Shown piece by piece: positions 17,213 through 25,690 of a stretch of 28,657 nucleotides of DNA. Where the stretch lies: assembly GCF_030381805.1 (NCBI RefSeq), contig NZ_JAUDRH010000027.1, positions 1 to 28,657 on the forward strand. The letters run 5' to 3'. Below the pieces are notes generated by a model. The model was not told where the DNA came from, searched no databases, and saw nothing but the letters and a program-made list of their open reading frames with translations. This DNA is from Chlorogloeopsis sp. ULAP01 (GTDB taxonomy: Bacteria > Cyanobacteriota > Cyanobacteriia > Cyanobacteriales > Nostocaceae). How positions within the stretch are numbered: position 1 is the stretch's first letter; each line of letters begins with the position of its first letter. The position numbers and the translations under genes are program-made.

Positions 17213-17332
17213 TTGACAAACGGGGAGCAGGGATTGGGAAAAGAGGATACGGAGACATGGGGACGCGGGGAGGTGGAGAATAATTTTACCCCTCTGCTCC
17301 TGGTGCTTCTTTCCTAGTCCCTAGTCCCTAAT
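17213..17332. repeat. Low-complexity purine/pyrimidine spacer inside the pix operon
   Basis: A purine-rich tract (CGGGGAGCAGGGATTGGGAA type) switches to a pyrimidine-rich one (CCCTCTGCTCCTGGTGC, then CTAGTCCCTAGTCCC). The halves are partly complementary. The same kind of element occurs at 1826-1911, 4020-4170 and 9602-9730. Within an operon it could fold in the transcript and reduce pixL expression relative to pixJ. Confidence 0.55.
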
Positions 17333-20077
17333 TTATTCGACTTTGAACTTACTGGCATTTGCTAATAAATCTTGGGCCATGTTTGATAAATGTTGGAAAA
17401 TAGCAGCAATTTCATTCACTTCAGTAGTAGTTTTATTTGCAATTTCTGCTACATCTTTCATTGATGTTGTTACTGATGTAGATTGCAAGGTTTGGGTTTG
17501 GGTTGCTTCAGTAATCTGTTGTAGCAATTTAGTAATTTCGGCAGTTGCGGCAACCATAGCGTTCAGATTTTGGCGTGTTTCACTCACAAGATTTGTACCT
17601 TCTACAACTTGCTTAATACCTGTTTCCATTGCCATTGCAACTTCACCAGTTTCTGTTTGAATCTCCTGGACTAATTTTTCAATTTCAATCGTCGCAGCCG
17701 CAGACTGGCGAGACAAAGAACGAACCTCATCAGCTACTACTGCAAAGCCTTTTCCATATTCGCCAGCACGGGTAGCTTCAATAGCTGCGTTCAACGCTAG
17801 TACGTTTGTCTGTGTCGCAAAGTTACTAATCAAACTCACTACTTTCGAGATTTTTTGTGATGATTCATTGAGGCGTTTAATCTTTTTGCTAGTTTGGGCA
17901 ACGGTTTCGCGAATTGCTTGAATTGCTTCTACAGTCGAGTTCATTGCTGTATCACCAGAGACTACTGTCTGGTTAGCTTGTTGCACAGCTATTTGTACTA
18001 AATCAGCGCTAATTGCTACAGCTTTGCTAGAGTCTAGCATTTGCTGAATCTCTCCTAATGCCTCAGTTATTTCCGTAGACTGTAAATTTGCTAAATTCTT
18101 TAGCTCTCCCAAAGAAGTATCGCTGCGACGAGAAGTGCTTGCTACTTGTTGGGCAGCAGCTTGTACCTGGATGACAATTTGACGCAAAGCTTGGAGAGTA
18201 TTATTGTAGGCATCAGCGATCGTACCTAATTCATCTTCGGTGAGCGGCGCGCGTACTGTTAAATCACCATTGAGAGCCGATCTAACTGCTGCTAGTAGCT
18301 GCACTGCTCCTTTTTGCAACAATTCCTTGGCTGCCTTTTCTCTAGTGGCTGCTTCTGCAAGTTGTGCCGACTGTGTTTGTAGTTGTTGCAAGTATTCCCC
18401 TTTTTGTAGGGCGATGCTAAACTGCTCGGCGATTTGTTTAACTAAAGTAATCTCTTCATCCTGCCATTCTCGTGGGGCGCTACAGTGATGGATACACAAT
18501 AAACCCCATAATTCATCTCCTTTAATCAACGGCACAATCAAATTAGCTCTGATATGAAATTGGGTAAGAATGTCAATGTGGCATTGAGTAAAATTGGCAT
18601 TATGGATGTCGGCAACAGCTTGAATTCGACCTTCGCGGTAGCCCACAGCATACTGTTCTCCAAAACAATGATCGTGTATCTGTGCTTTCAGAACTGAGGA
18701 ATATCCAGGAAGCGCGTCTTCAGCAACAAAGATTCCATCGTTGTAACCAGATTCGGGAATGAAACGGAATACTGCTACTCGTTCAGCGTTAAGCAAACTG
18801 CGAACTTCCCTTACCGTTGAGCGGAAAATTGTATCTAAGTCTGAAGATTCGCGGATGCGCTCAAAAATTTTGGACATGAGTTGCACCCGCTCGATCAACA
18901 ATTGTTGTTCTTGTGACTGTACTTGTAGTTTTGCTAAGGAGTCTGCTTGTTGTATGGCTACTTCTAATAGCACACCAATCTGAGTCATGACATTCACTTC
19001 AAACTCTTCCCAGTGACGTGGTTCAGAGTTTTGATATGCTGCCACTAATCCCCACAGTTGATGATCTTTAAAAATAGGTTCTCTAAGATAAGCTTTGACT
19101 TCAAATTGCTCTAAAACTTCGATATGACAGGAGGTATGCTTTACCTGATAAATGTCATTAACAATAAAAGTTTCATGATAGCGATTGCGCCCTCCTTGGG
19201 TTTCTTGCAAGTGAGTATCTTCCCAGACAGTTTTAATATCTGAGCCTACCAATTGCACCCAACCACTCGCAACAGACTCAGCGATAAATGCACCACTCCA
19301 GTCAGAATTAAAACGGTAGACTGCAACGCGATCGCATTGTAATAATTGGCGTACTTCTTGAGTAGTAGTTTTGAAAATAGTATCGACATCTGATGCTTGT
19401 CGAATTTTGTCAATAACTTTGATTAATGATTTCTGCTGCTGTTGTTGCTGTTGTAATTTGCTTTGGAATTCAAAACTCTGCAATCTGTAAGTCAACTCTG
19501 TGGCAATTTGAGATAGTAAGGTAATTTCTACCTCTTGCCATTGCCTTTGTGCTAAACAATTATGAGCTACCAGCAAGCCCCACACCTTATCTTCAACAAA
19601 TATTGGTTGGCTCAAACTAGTTTTGACTTGAAATTTATCAAACAGTTGTAATTGATAGGGAGTAATATCTACCTCTGTTGTATTGTTAACAATTATAGTT
19701 TCTAAATACTCTTTATTAGTAGCTAAACCAAAGGCAATAGCTGAAATATTTTCACCAATTGCAGGAGTCCAACCTGATGTTTTTGATTCTACTAACACAG
19801 TCCCAGTTTCAGCAGAGATAAAACGATAAATTAAAACGCGATCGCAAGCTAACTTTTCCCTAATCTCTCTAGCGACAAATTTAAATAATCTATCAATATC
19901 TGAAACTTGTCGCATTCCTTGAATAATATCTTGCAACTGCTGCCGCCAATTTTTGAATTGCTGCTCGATACTATCAATAGAATTTACTAAATTCATAGTG
20001 TCATTATTGTTTACCCAATGTTCACCATCAACATTATGAGGAAAATTTTCTTTACTTTCTTTATATACACTTGTCAT
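17333..20077 (-). CDS. pixJ: PixJ-like phototaxis receptor: three GAF domains (two cyanobacteriochrome type) plus methyl-accepting signalling domain
   Basis: This 914-residue soluble-looking chemoreceptor senses light and controls the CheA kinase. GAF1 (about 40-200) lacks the bilin-binding Cys: TPYQLQL stands where the Cys-His should be. GAF2 (about 215-375) has Cys317-His318 and the WEDTHLQETQGGR block (Trp285, Asp287) typical of red/green cyanobacteriochromes such as Anabaena PixJ GAF2. GAF3 (about 395-560) has Cys499-His500 plus an Asp469-His-Cys471-Phe (DXCF) motif, the second cysteine of blue/green types such as Thermosynechococcus PixJ. A HAMP-like linker and a signalling coiled coil with the tip NVLALNAAIEATRAGEYGKG follow. 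The ATG at 20077 is chosen because it has TTGAGG eight bases upstream; a TTG at 20104 is in frame. No membrane segment is evident. The frame is intact. Confidence 0.92.
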   Translation of the reverse strand: MTSVYKESKENFPHNVDGEHWVNNNDTMNLVNSIDSIEQQFKNWRQQLQDIIQGMRQVSDIDRLFKFVAREIREKLACDRVLIYRFISAETGTVLVESKTSGWTPAIGENISAIAFGLATNKEYLETIIVNNTTEVDITPYQLQLFDKFQVKTSLSQPIFVEDKVWGLLVAHNCLAQRQWQEVEITLLSQIATELTYRLQSFEFQSKLQQQQQQQKSLIKVIDKIRQASDVDTIFKTTTQEVRQLLQCDRVAVYRFNSDWSGAFIAESVASGWVQLVGSDIKTVWEDTHLQETQGGRNRYHETFIVNDIYQVKHTSCHIEVLEQFEVKAYLREPIFKDHQLWGLVAAYQNSEPRHWEEFEVNVMTQIGVLLEVAIQQADSLAKLQVQSQEQQLLIERVQLMSKIFERIRESSDLDTIFRSTVREVRSLLNAERVAVFRFIPESGYNDGIFVAEDALPGYSSVLKAQIHDHCFGEQYAVGYREGRIQAVADIHNANFTQCHIDILTQFHIRANLIVPLIKGDELWGLLCIHHCSAPREWQDEEITLVKQIAEQFSIALQKGEYLQQLQTQSAQLAEAATREKAAKELLQKGAVQLLAAVRSALNGDLTVRAPLTEDELGTIADAYNNTLQALRQIVIQVQAAAQQVASTSRRSDTSLGELKNLANLQSTEITEALGEIQQMLDSSKAVAISADLVQIAVQQANQTVVSGDTAMNSTVEAIQAIRETVAQTSKKIKRLNESSQKISKVVSLISNFATQTNVLALNAAIEATRAGEYGKGFAVVADEVRSLSRQSAAATIEIEKLVQEIQTETGEVAMAMETGIKQVVEGTNLVSETRQNLNAMVAATAEITKLLQQITEATQTQTLQSTSVTTSMKDVAEIANKTTTEVNEIAAIFQHLSNMAQDLLANASKFKVE

Positions 20078-20142
20078 TTTCAATACCTCAAGATCTAAAT
20101 TCAAAAAATAATATTGTCAATTTCAAATATCTAAGTATCTTA

Positions 20143-20615
20143 TTAATTATGAATATTCAATATGGGCGATTGGATGATTGCATTAGCATTCAAATTAATA
20201 ATTAATTCCTCTTTATCATTAATAAAGTATCCATGTAATAAATGTGTAATATCTAACGAAAATAGTTCAGGATTAGTTGGTTTTATATTATTGGTATCTA
20301 AGTATTCAATGTCCATAATTTGACGTAGTAATAATCCTAAGTATTTATCTTCATTTTTTACTATAATAGCCATCATTTTTGAGAGTATATTCACTTCTTT
20401 TTTAAGAGGTATATAACCAAGTAACTCTTCTAAATTCACTAACCAAAGATATTTCCACGCCAATTATAAATACCAAAAACAGAACTATGCATTTGAGGAA
20501 TACAACATATTTCTGTTAATGATACTTGCAATATTTCTGTAATATTTTGTAATAAAATTACAGCTATGCTCTTTGTACCTAAATTAAAACTTAAAAACTT
20601 TTGTCCCGAACTCAA
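20143..20615 (-). pseudogene. pixI: CheW-type adaptor gene (pixI) with one-base frameshift
   Basis: CheW couples the receptor to CheA. Translation should start at the TTG at 20615, which has a perfect AGGAGG (20628-20623) seven bases upstream. The frame gives 56 good CheW residues (SSGQKFLSFNLG, then VFGIYNWRGN), then runs into TAG at 20441-20439. The rest of the protein (LWLVNLEELLGYIPLK and about 90 more residues) continues in another frame to 20143. Joining the frames at about 20452-20445 restores the conserved NWRGNI-LWLVNLEELLG segment, so a single base is missing there. The combined product would be about 157 residues, the normal CheW length. The short open frame that begins with TTG at 20463 is a by-product, not a separate gene. 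The truncated peptide would lack most of the receptor/CheA-binding fold. Confidence 0.85.
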
Positions 20616-20622
20616 AGAATTT

Positions 20623-20628
20623 CCTCCT
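20623..20628 (-). promoter_or_regulatory. Strong ribosome binding site AGGAGG setting the pixI TTG start
   Basis: AGGAGG lies seven bases before a TTG at 20615, and the TTG opens a frame with clear CheW sequence. This decides the start of the frameshifted gene and shows that the N-terminal frame, not the downstream frame, is the one meant to be translated. Confidence 0.85.
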
Positions 20629-20713
20629 GATCATAAATTTATAAAGTTGTGGGTTAAAAACTCCTTTAATAACTATAATTAATAATTTAGATATAGAAGT
20701 TTTTATAATATAA

Positions 20714-21076
20714 TTATTTGATTAACTGGCTCAAAGTTGTAGTTAATTCTTGCTGATTAATTGGTTTAGATATATAAGCATCAGCGCCAAGCATAGTACC
20801 CCACATTTTATCGACATCACTATTTTTTGTTGAACACATAATAATTGGGATATAGCTAGTTTTAGGATCACTTTTTAGTTCACGGCAAATTTCATAACCA
20901 CTTTTACCCGGCAAAATCACATCTAGAAATATTACATTCAGTTGATTTTGATTGATAATTGTTTGAACTTCGTCACTACTTTTAGCTTTGATTACGTAAT
21001 AGCCTTGATTCTGTAAATACTTGCTAATAATTTCCATATCAGTAAAGCCATCTTCAACAACTAAAGCTGTATTCAT
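20714..21076 (-). CDS. pixH: Single-domain response regulator (CheY/PilH/PixH type)
   Basis: A 120-residue receiver domain with no output domain. Acidic pocket residues Glu8 and Asp9, phospho-acceptor Asp52 (VIFLDVILPG), a Ser/Thr switch at 82-83 and Lys104 in YISKPI are all present, so it should accept phosphate. In pix/ptx operons such a regulator works with PixG on type IV pilus motors in phototaxis. It lies between pixG and pixI in the canonical order. The start is the ATG at 21076 with an AGGT about nine bases upstream. The frame is intact. Confidence 0.9.
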   Translation of the reverse strand: MNTALVVEDGFTDMEIISKYLQNQGYYVIKAKSSDEVQTIINQNQLNVIFLDVILPGKSGYEICRELKSDPKTSYIPIIMCSTKNSDVDKMWGTMLGADAYISKPINQQELTTTLSQLIK

Positions 21077-21222
21077 ATTTATGACCTGTAATTATCACTG
21101 AGCAACGGTAACTAAAAAACTCAGTTTTCTGAATTTTTTATGAAATTAAACATCTAACATGATTGTTCTATTTAATTTTGTGTTATTAAATTAGCGGATG
21201 CTTCAGTAAAATTACTAATGAA

Positions 21223-22380
21223 TTATATTTTTGCTGAAACTGGAACGTACTTTTTAATTACATCCATCACCTTATCAGTTACTATTGGTTTGGTCATAAA
21301 ACCTATTGAACCAACAACTTTAGCTCGCACTCTATCCAAAAGACCATCGCTACCAGTTAAAATAATTATAGGTGTGTTGGCAAATAAAGAAATACGTCGT
21401 AGTTGAGCACAAATTTCGTAACCATTAACGACTGGCATAATCAAATCTAAGAAAATTATGTCTGGCTTATGCTCAATTAGAATTGATAAAGCTTGTAATG
21501 CATCTTGAATCTGAATAAATCTCATCCCTAAAGGCTTGAGAATTCGTTCCATTAACTGACAGACTTGAGAACTATCATCTATACATACAACAAGTGGTAT
21601 ATTTGATGTCTCGGCTTTGCTATTTATAGACTGATTTTTAACCTCAATCATTGGTAAAGGTAAATCAGAAATTTCAACTAGCTCAATTGTTCCTTTGAGG
21701 ATATAGGGGAGCAATGAACGAGTAACAGGCAAAACATTCTGCTTCATCTTTAGGGCTAATTCACGAAGAGTATACTTGCCATTAATTAAAGTGACAAAGT
21801 TTTTATATACACCAGAACTAACCTGATTTTGAAGTAGCTCTAGTCTTATTAATATTGGTGCCAAATTAGGAGAAAAATTTGCTAAACCAGCTTCTGACCA
21901 GTTTTTCCAAGATTCTCGCATCTGTTTAAGAGATGTATCTGCACTCGTGAAGCTCATCGGCATTTCTAAAATAACTTTTTGACTACGCTCACAACTAATG
22001 GAGGAAAAATTTGCTTGTTGAGCTAAATCGAATAACAATTCTGCAAGAGTATTTTCCACAATTAAATTAACTTGCTCTCGCTTAATTTGCTGTTTTTCAT
22101 ATAAATTTTCAAGTAGGCAATAATCCCAATAATCTCTTGAAAAATCTTGAGAAAATAATTGCATTTTTTCAATCTCAATATTGGGACAGTATTGAGCTAC
22201 AAGTCTACGCCATCGTCGAAAGGGATGATTTCCTTCTGTTACCCATACTATTCGTCCCAAACGATAATAAAAAGTCCATTTAACTCCCTTAGCACTTTGT
22301 GTATGTAATTGACCGCTATACTGTATTTGTGTACAATTTTGAAATTCATTTATTAAACCAGTGGCTACTATTTTTTCCAT
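21223..22380 (-). CDS. pixG: PATAN-domain response regulator (PixG/PatA type)
   Basis: This 385-residue regulator has an N-terminal PATAN region (about 1-250, with motifs YSGQLHTQSAKG and WTFYYRLGRIVWVTEG) and a C-terminal receiver (about 262-385). The phospho-acceptor is Asp312 (IIFLDLIMPVVNG) and the conserved Lys is Lys364 (FMTKPI). PatA-type regulators interact with the type IV pilus machinery and, in phototaxis operons, give the first gene product. This is the first gene of the minus-strand pixG-H-I-J-L series. The upstream 474 bp should hold the operon promoter. A gap of 146 bp separates it from pixH. The frame and key residues are intact. Confidence 0.9.
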   Translation of the reverse strand: MEKIVATGLINEFQNCTQIQYSGQLHTQSAKGVKWTFYYRLGRIVWVTEGNHPFRRWRRLVAQYCPNIEIEKMQLFSQDFSRDYWDYCLLENLYEKQQIKREQVNLIVENTLAELLFDLAQQANFSSISCERSQKVILEMPMSFTSADTSLKQMRESWKNWSEAGLANFSPNLAPILIRLELLQNQVSSGVYKNFVTLINGKYTLRELALKMKQNVLPVTRSLLPYILKGTIELVEISDLPLPMIEVKNQSINSKAETSNIPLVVCIDDSSQVCQLMERILKPLGMRFIQIQDALQALSILIEHKPDIIFLDLIMPVVNGYEICAQLRRISLFANTPIIILTGSDGLLDRVRAKVVGSIGFMTKPIVTDKVMDVIKKYVPVSAKI

Positions 22381-22854
22381 ATTTATTCGTCATTGTTAGT
22401 TTTATTAAATAGAAGGCAGCTACCTATCAACTCATAGTCTTAACAATACAGACTAGCTATTTAGCCGCCACAAAATGTTTTGCAATCAGCAAAACTACAA
22501 ATATTATTTATTTAGCAATCTATAAAAAGCTTTTAAATTGTATTTTTATTAATTAATGGGTTTAACCAGCTGCATAAACTATCAAAAATCTAATTTATAC
22601 TTAGATAGTTTTCAAAATAAGTATTAATTTATACTTGTGAATTAGTATTAACACATAGAAAAAAGTAGATTGTTTCTACAGTATATGTTTTTAGCCTAAA
22701 CGATTTACCTAATTAAGCTTTTATGTGGTAACTAATTGTACATAATTTGGTCATCAGATGACAAATTAATTCAAAAAGGTGCGTTATACTGAGTAACACA
22801 CCTGAATAAGCCATTTAAATTCAAGTTTTTTTGTTTCAATTTATTATCAAAGAA
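22381..22854. other. Promoter region of the pix operon
   Basis: These 474 A+T-rich bases lie between the end of the radical SAM gene and the start of pixG, both on the minus strand. The right part holds the terminator at 22773-22802. The remainder presumably carries the pixG promoter and leader; no convincing -35/-10 pair could be chosen by eye. No gene is seen. Confidence 0.5.
22773..22802 (-). terminator. Intrinsic terminator after the radical SAM gene
   Basis: On the minus strand GGTGTGTTA (22802-22794) pairs with TAACGCACC (22786-22778) over nine positions, one being a G-U pair, with a 7-base loop. TTTTT follows directly (22777-22773). It lies about 50 bp after the radical SAM stop codon and separates that gene from the pix operon. 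Confidence 0.85.
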
Positions 22855-24438
22855 TTAATTAATGGATTGTAGTTGGTGACCGACTGCTTCTTTTTTTACT
22901 TTTGTTTGTTGTTGCTTCAAAAATTCCAGCTGTGCTTCTAATTGTGCTTTTACTTCATGACGGAACGTGAAAAAATGTTCGCCAACACTTAAAGCAACCA
23001 AATAGTCATAAAATAAATGTGGTTTTTGAAGTGCGATCGCAAGCAACTGCCACCAAAAACGGAAACGAGTCGAGCGAAGGACACCCTGTCGCCAACAAAT
23101 CTTTGGGAACAGACGCAACTCATGCCAACCAATATAGCGTTTGCTCTGTGGGCGCTTACCCTCCATCATTTTAAAATGGCGAAATGTGCGTTTGAGATAG
23201 GGCATCGGCTCATACAAATTCCAGAAAGCATCAATATACTCTCTGACAATTTCTTCTATTGGACGAGTGGGAATGAAGTTGATCAGAGATTTTTGGAAAG
23301 TAAAGTAATTTCCTAACTCTTCTAATAGTCGTCCTTCTTGCTTGAGGCGAGTCCACATTGCTGTATTGTGCAATGCTTGCAGTAAACTCAGATGAGCTTG
23401 AGGAATACCAGTGTCTTCAATAAATTGCTGAATACGCCGTCCTGCTCCTGGCTTTTCACCATCAAAACCGATGATAAAGCCAGACATGATTTGCAATCCA
23501 GCTCGTGTAATTTTATGGCAAGATTCGATTAAGGACTGGCGGGTATTCTGCTCTTTGTGAATTCCTACCAAACTTTCTACATCTGGCGTCTCAATACCCA
23601 TAAATACCATTGTAAATCCGGCCTGCACCATCAGTTCTATTAATTCATCATCCTCCGCCAGATTCAGGGATGCTTCAGTGATCAAAATAAATGGATAGTT
23701 GCGTTCTTGCATCCAGGGAATCAAAGCACGGAGAAAGACTTTAGCATTGCGTTTATTGCCAATAAAGTTGTCGTCTACGATGAATATTAATCGCCGCCAA
23801 CCCATTTGATACAAAACTTCTAACTCAGCCAGCATCTGCTCTGGCGTTTTTGTGCGCGGCTTGCGACCAAATAGATTGATAATATCGCAAAATTCACACT
23901 GGAATGGACATCCTCGCGAAAATTGCACTGTGATTGCCAGATAAGCATCTAAATCCAGCAAGTCAAAGCGCGGTATTGGTGTTTGAGTGACATCAGGTTT
24001 TTCTGTTGCCCGGAAAATACCTCGTTCTTCTCCTTTTGCCAAGGCTGCTAAAAACATAGGGATGGTACATTCTCCCTCATCTAAAATAAGGTAATGCGCT
24101 CCTACTTCTAGGGCAAACTCCGGTACTGAAGTTGGAAAAGGGCCACCTACTGCCACTTTCTTACCTAAAGCTACTCCTTTTTTAATTAATTCCCAGAAAT
24201 CTTTTTTCTGGATAATCATTGCAGAGATAATAACAATGTCACACCATACCCATTCGTCATCTGTCTCTGGGCGGACATTACGATCTACCAGACGAATTTC
24301 CCAGTCCTTAGGTAACATTGCCGCAATTGTGATTAAACCTAATGGTGGATTGGTAGCACGTAAACCACTTAAATCAAGTGTTTCTTGGTAAGACCAGAAA
24401 GAATTGGGCATTATAGGCCAGAGTAGTAAAGCTTTCAT
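22855..24438 (-). CDS. B12-binding-domain radical SAM protein (DUF4070 group, HpnP-like)
   Basis: This 527-residue enzyme has an N-terminal cobalamin-binding-type domain (about 1-150), a radical SAM core with the [4Fe-4S] cysteines Cys177, Cys181 and Cys184 (GCPFQCEFCDI), and a C-terminal DUF4070-type region. The blocks QFSRGCPFQCEFCDI, GRKPRTKTPEQMLAEL, VDDNFIGNKRNAK and MSGFIIGFDGEKPGAG are those of the group that includes the hopanoid C-2 methylase HpnP. Cyanobacteria carry several paralogues, so a hopanoid role is only one possibility; methyl transfer to an unactivated carbon is the general expectation. The ATG at 24438 (MKALLLWPIMPNSFW, GGGG upstream) is chosen over a TTG 14 codons earlier (24480). 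It has its own terminator. Confidence 0.88.
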   Translation of the reverse strand: MKALLLWPIMPNSFWSYQETLDLSGLRATNPPLGLITIAAMLPKDWEIRLVDRNVRPETDDEWVWCDIVIISAMIIQKKDFWELIKKGVALGKKVAVGGPFPTSVPEFALEVGAHYLILDEGECTIPMFLAALAKGEERGIFRATEKPDVTQTPIPRFDLLDLDAYLAITVQFSRGCPFQCEFCDIINLFGRKPRTKTPEQMLAELEVLYQMGWRRLIFIVDDNFIGNKRNAKVFLRALIPWMQERNYPFILITEASLNLAEDDELIELMVQAGFTMVFMGIETPDVESLVGIHKEQNTRQSLIESCHKITRAGLQIMSGFIIGFDGEKPGAGRRIQQFIEDTGIPQAHLSLLQALHNTAMWTRLKQEGRLLEELGNYFTFQKSLINFIPTRPIEEIVREYIDAFWNLYEPMPYLKRTFRHFKMMEGKRPQSKRYIGWHELRLFPKICWRQGVLRSTRFRFWWQLLAIALQKPHLFYDYLVALSVGEHFFTFRHEVKAQLEAQLEFLKQQQTKVKKEAVGHQLQSIN

Positions 24439-24574
24439 GCAAATACCCCGGAATCTAAGAAAATACTTAATTACTTTCAAGGTTAATGCGACTGTGTTTG
24501 ACCAGACTTTAAGTTTTATCGACTTTTGTAAACTAAATCTACTTAATTCAGTAAAAATTTCTAGATGCTAATCA

Positions 24575-24619
24575 TAGTATGTAGAACTTTAGTATGCAGA
24601 CGCTTACTAATATCTTAGT
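24575..24619 (+). promoter_or_regulatory. Candidate operator of the restriction controller gene
   Basis: Upstream of the controller start lie a direct repeat, TAGTATGTAG (24575-24584) and TAGTATGCAG (24590-24599), 15 bp apart, and an inverted repeat ACTAA (24606-24610)/TTAGT (24615-24619) ending 20 bp before the ATG. Controller proteins of restriction systems bind ACT/AGT-type symmetric boxes at this position. The match is to the general pattern only. Confidence 0.35.
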
Positions 24620-24639
24620 CCTGTTCTAGTAAAAACTAT

Positions 24640-24864
24640 ATGAGGACTGAGATACTTAAAAAATTTGGTGAAAGAGTAAGAGATGAAAGATTAAAACAAG
24701 GTCTTTCGCAGGAGGAATTAGCTGAGAAAGCAAGTCTTCATCGGACATATATAGGAATGATTGAAAGAGCCGAAAAGAACATTACTCTCATCAATATCGC
24801 GAAAATAGCTAAGGCTCTGGAAATGAATGTTGATGAATTATTAAAAGGAATTAGTGAAAAATGA
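24640..24864 (+). CDS. XRE-family helix-turn-helix controller protein of a restriction-modification system
   Basis: A 74-residue protein that is almost entirely one HTH_3 domain: FGERVRDERLKQGLSQEELA, then ASLHRTYIGMIERAEKNITL, then KIAKALEMNVDELL. The length and the motif HRTYIGMIER are typical of C (controller) proteins, which time expression of restriction enzymes. Its stop overlaps the start of the endonuclease frame as ATGA (24861-24864), the usual coupling of C and R genes. The ATG at 24640 has no ribosome site, which fits the leaderless transcripts known for some C genes. Unlike the endonuclease and methylase beside it, this gene is undamaged. Confidence 0.87.
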   Translation: MRTEILKKFGERVRDERLKQGLSQEELAEKASLHRTYIGMIERAEKNITLINIAKIAKALEMNVDELLKGISEK

Positions 24865-25690
24865 GGTTGATTGAAGAAAAATGGATTAATGATATTTGTG
24901 AATACTGCCGTTCGCTAAATATATCAACTGGTGATTGAATTTTCCATGTACTCTAAATTACAGCAAATATTGCCATCTAAAGATTGGACTATAACGAAGC
25001 CTATGATGAACGCACAAACTGGAAATCATGACATAGATATTATGATTCGGCACAATCAGACTGGTAAAATCATATCAGTTGAATGTAAATTGGCTGACAA
25101 AGGAATGTTTAATGTTGCACAAAGTTCCAGAACAGGTGCTTAGAAAAGGGGTGATTATTTAATAAAGGTTAAATGTATGCGCTCACGTACAACTAAAACA
25201 CCTGAAAAAGTAGCGTTGATATCACAAAAGCTTGGTGTCACTCCAGAATCATTTCTTAATTCATAGCGATCAATACCGTCCATCAAATTTCAATGTAGTT
25301 ACTACATCTATAGGAAATGCTTTTTATCAAACCCTAGAGGATGAAAATGGTAATTTGATGTATAAATTTGAGCCAACAAAAGAGGGAAGGCAATTTATAA
25401 AAAGGCTTAAACTCTCTTCAATTAATGAAGCGTTTTTGCAGGGATTCGTTTATAACAAAGTTTATCTTGTATATTCATTAGATATTGCTGTATCTGATGA
25501 AAATGGTGTAGCTTGTACAAGACAAGCTTGTTTAGATAAGCATAACTGTGGGTTTATTCCCAACTATCCGATTATTAATTTTGGAAATATTGAAGAATTA
25601 TCACCTGAAACTATTTCTTCTCCCCAAAATGCTTGGGTAGAAATTGAGAAAAGTCTTCAATTTTTTGAAGAGCTTTTAGAGAGAATCTAG
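24861..25690 (+). pseudogene. Type II restriction endonuclease remnant
   Basis: Three frames must be joined to read a single protein of about 275 residues. Frame A (24861-24938) gives MRLIEEKWINDICEYCRSLN. A shift near 24925-24931 leads to frame B, which carries a PD-(D/E)XK-like core: HDIDIMI, then ISVECKLADKG. An in-frame TAG at 25141 interrupts it before KRGDYLIKVKC. A second shift near 25255-25261 (one extra T gives FLN-HSDQYRPSNF) leads to frame C, which is open to the TAG at 25690. The specificity is unknown. Identification as the restriction enzyme rests on the ECK core, the coupled controller gene and the convergent methylase remnant, not on a recognised family name. With two frameshifts and a stop it cannot be functional. 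Confidence 0.75.

Noticed and set aside
17343..17660. 105-residue plus-strand frame opposite pixJ
   Set aside because: Antisense shadow of the conserved signalling domain of the receptor.
20143..20463. Separate small gene starting with TTG at 20463
   Set aside because: The sequence before it, in another frame, is the N-terminal third of the same CheW protein with a proper ribosome site; the TTG has none.
24931..25143. Independent 70-residue protein
   Set aside because: It is the middle piece of the broken endonuclease; coding sense continues before it in another frame and after its TAG in the same frame.
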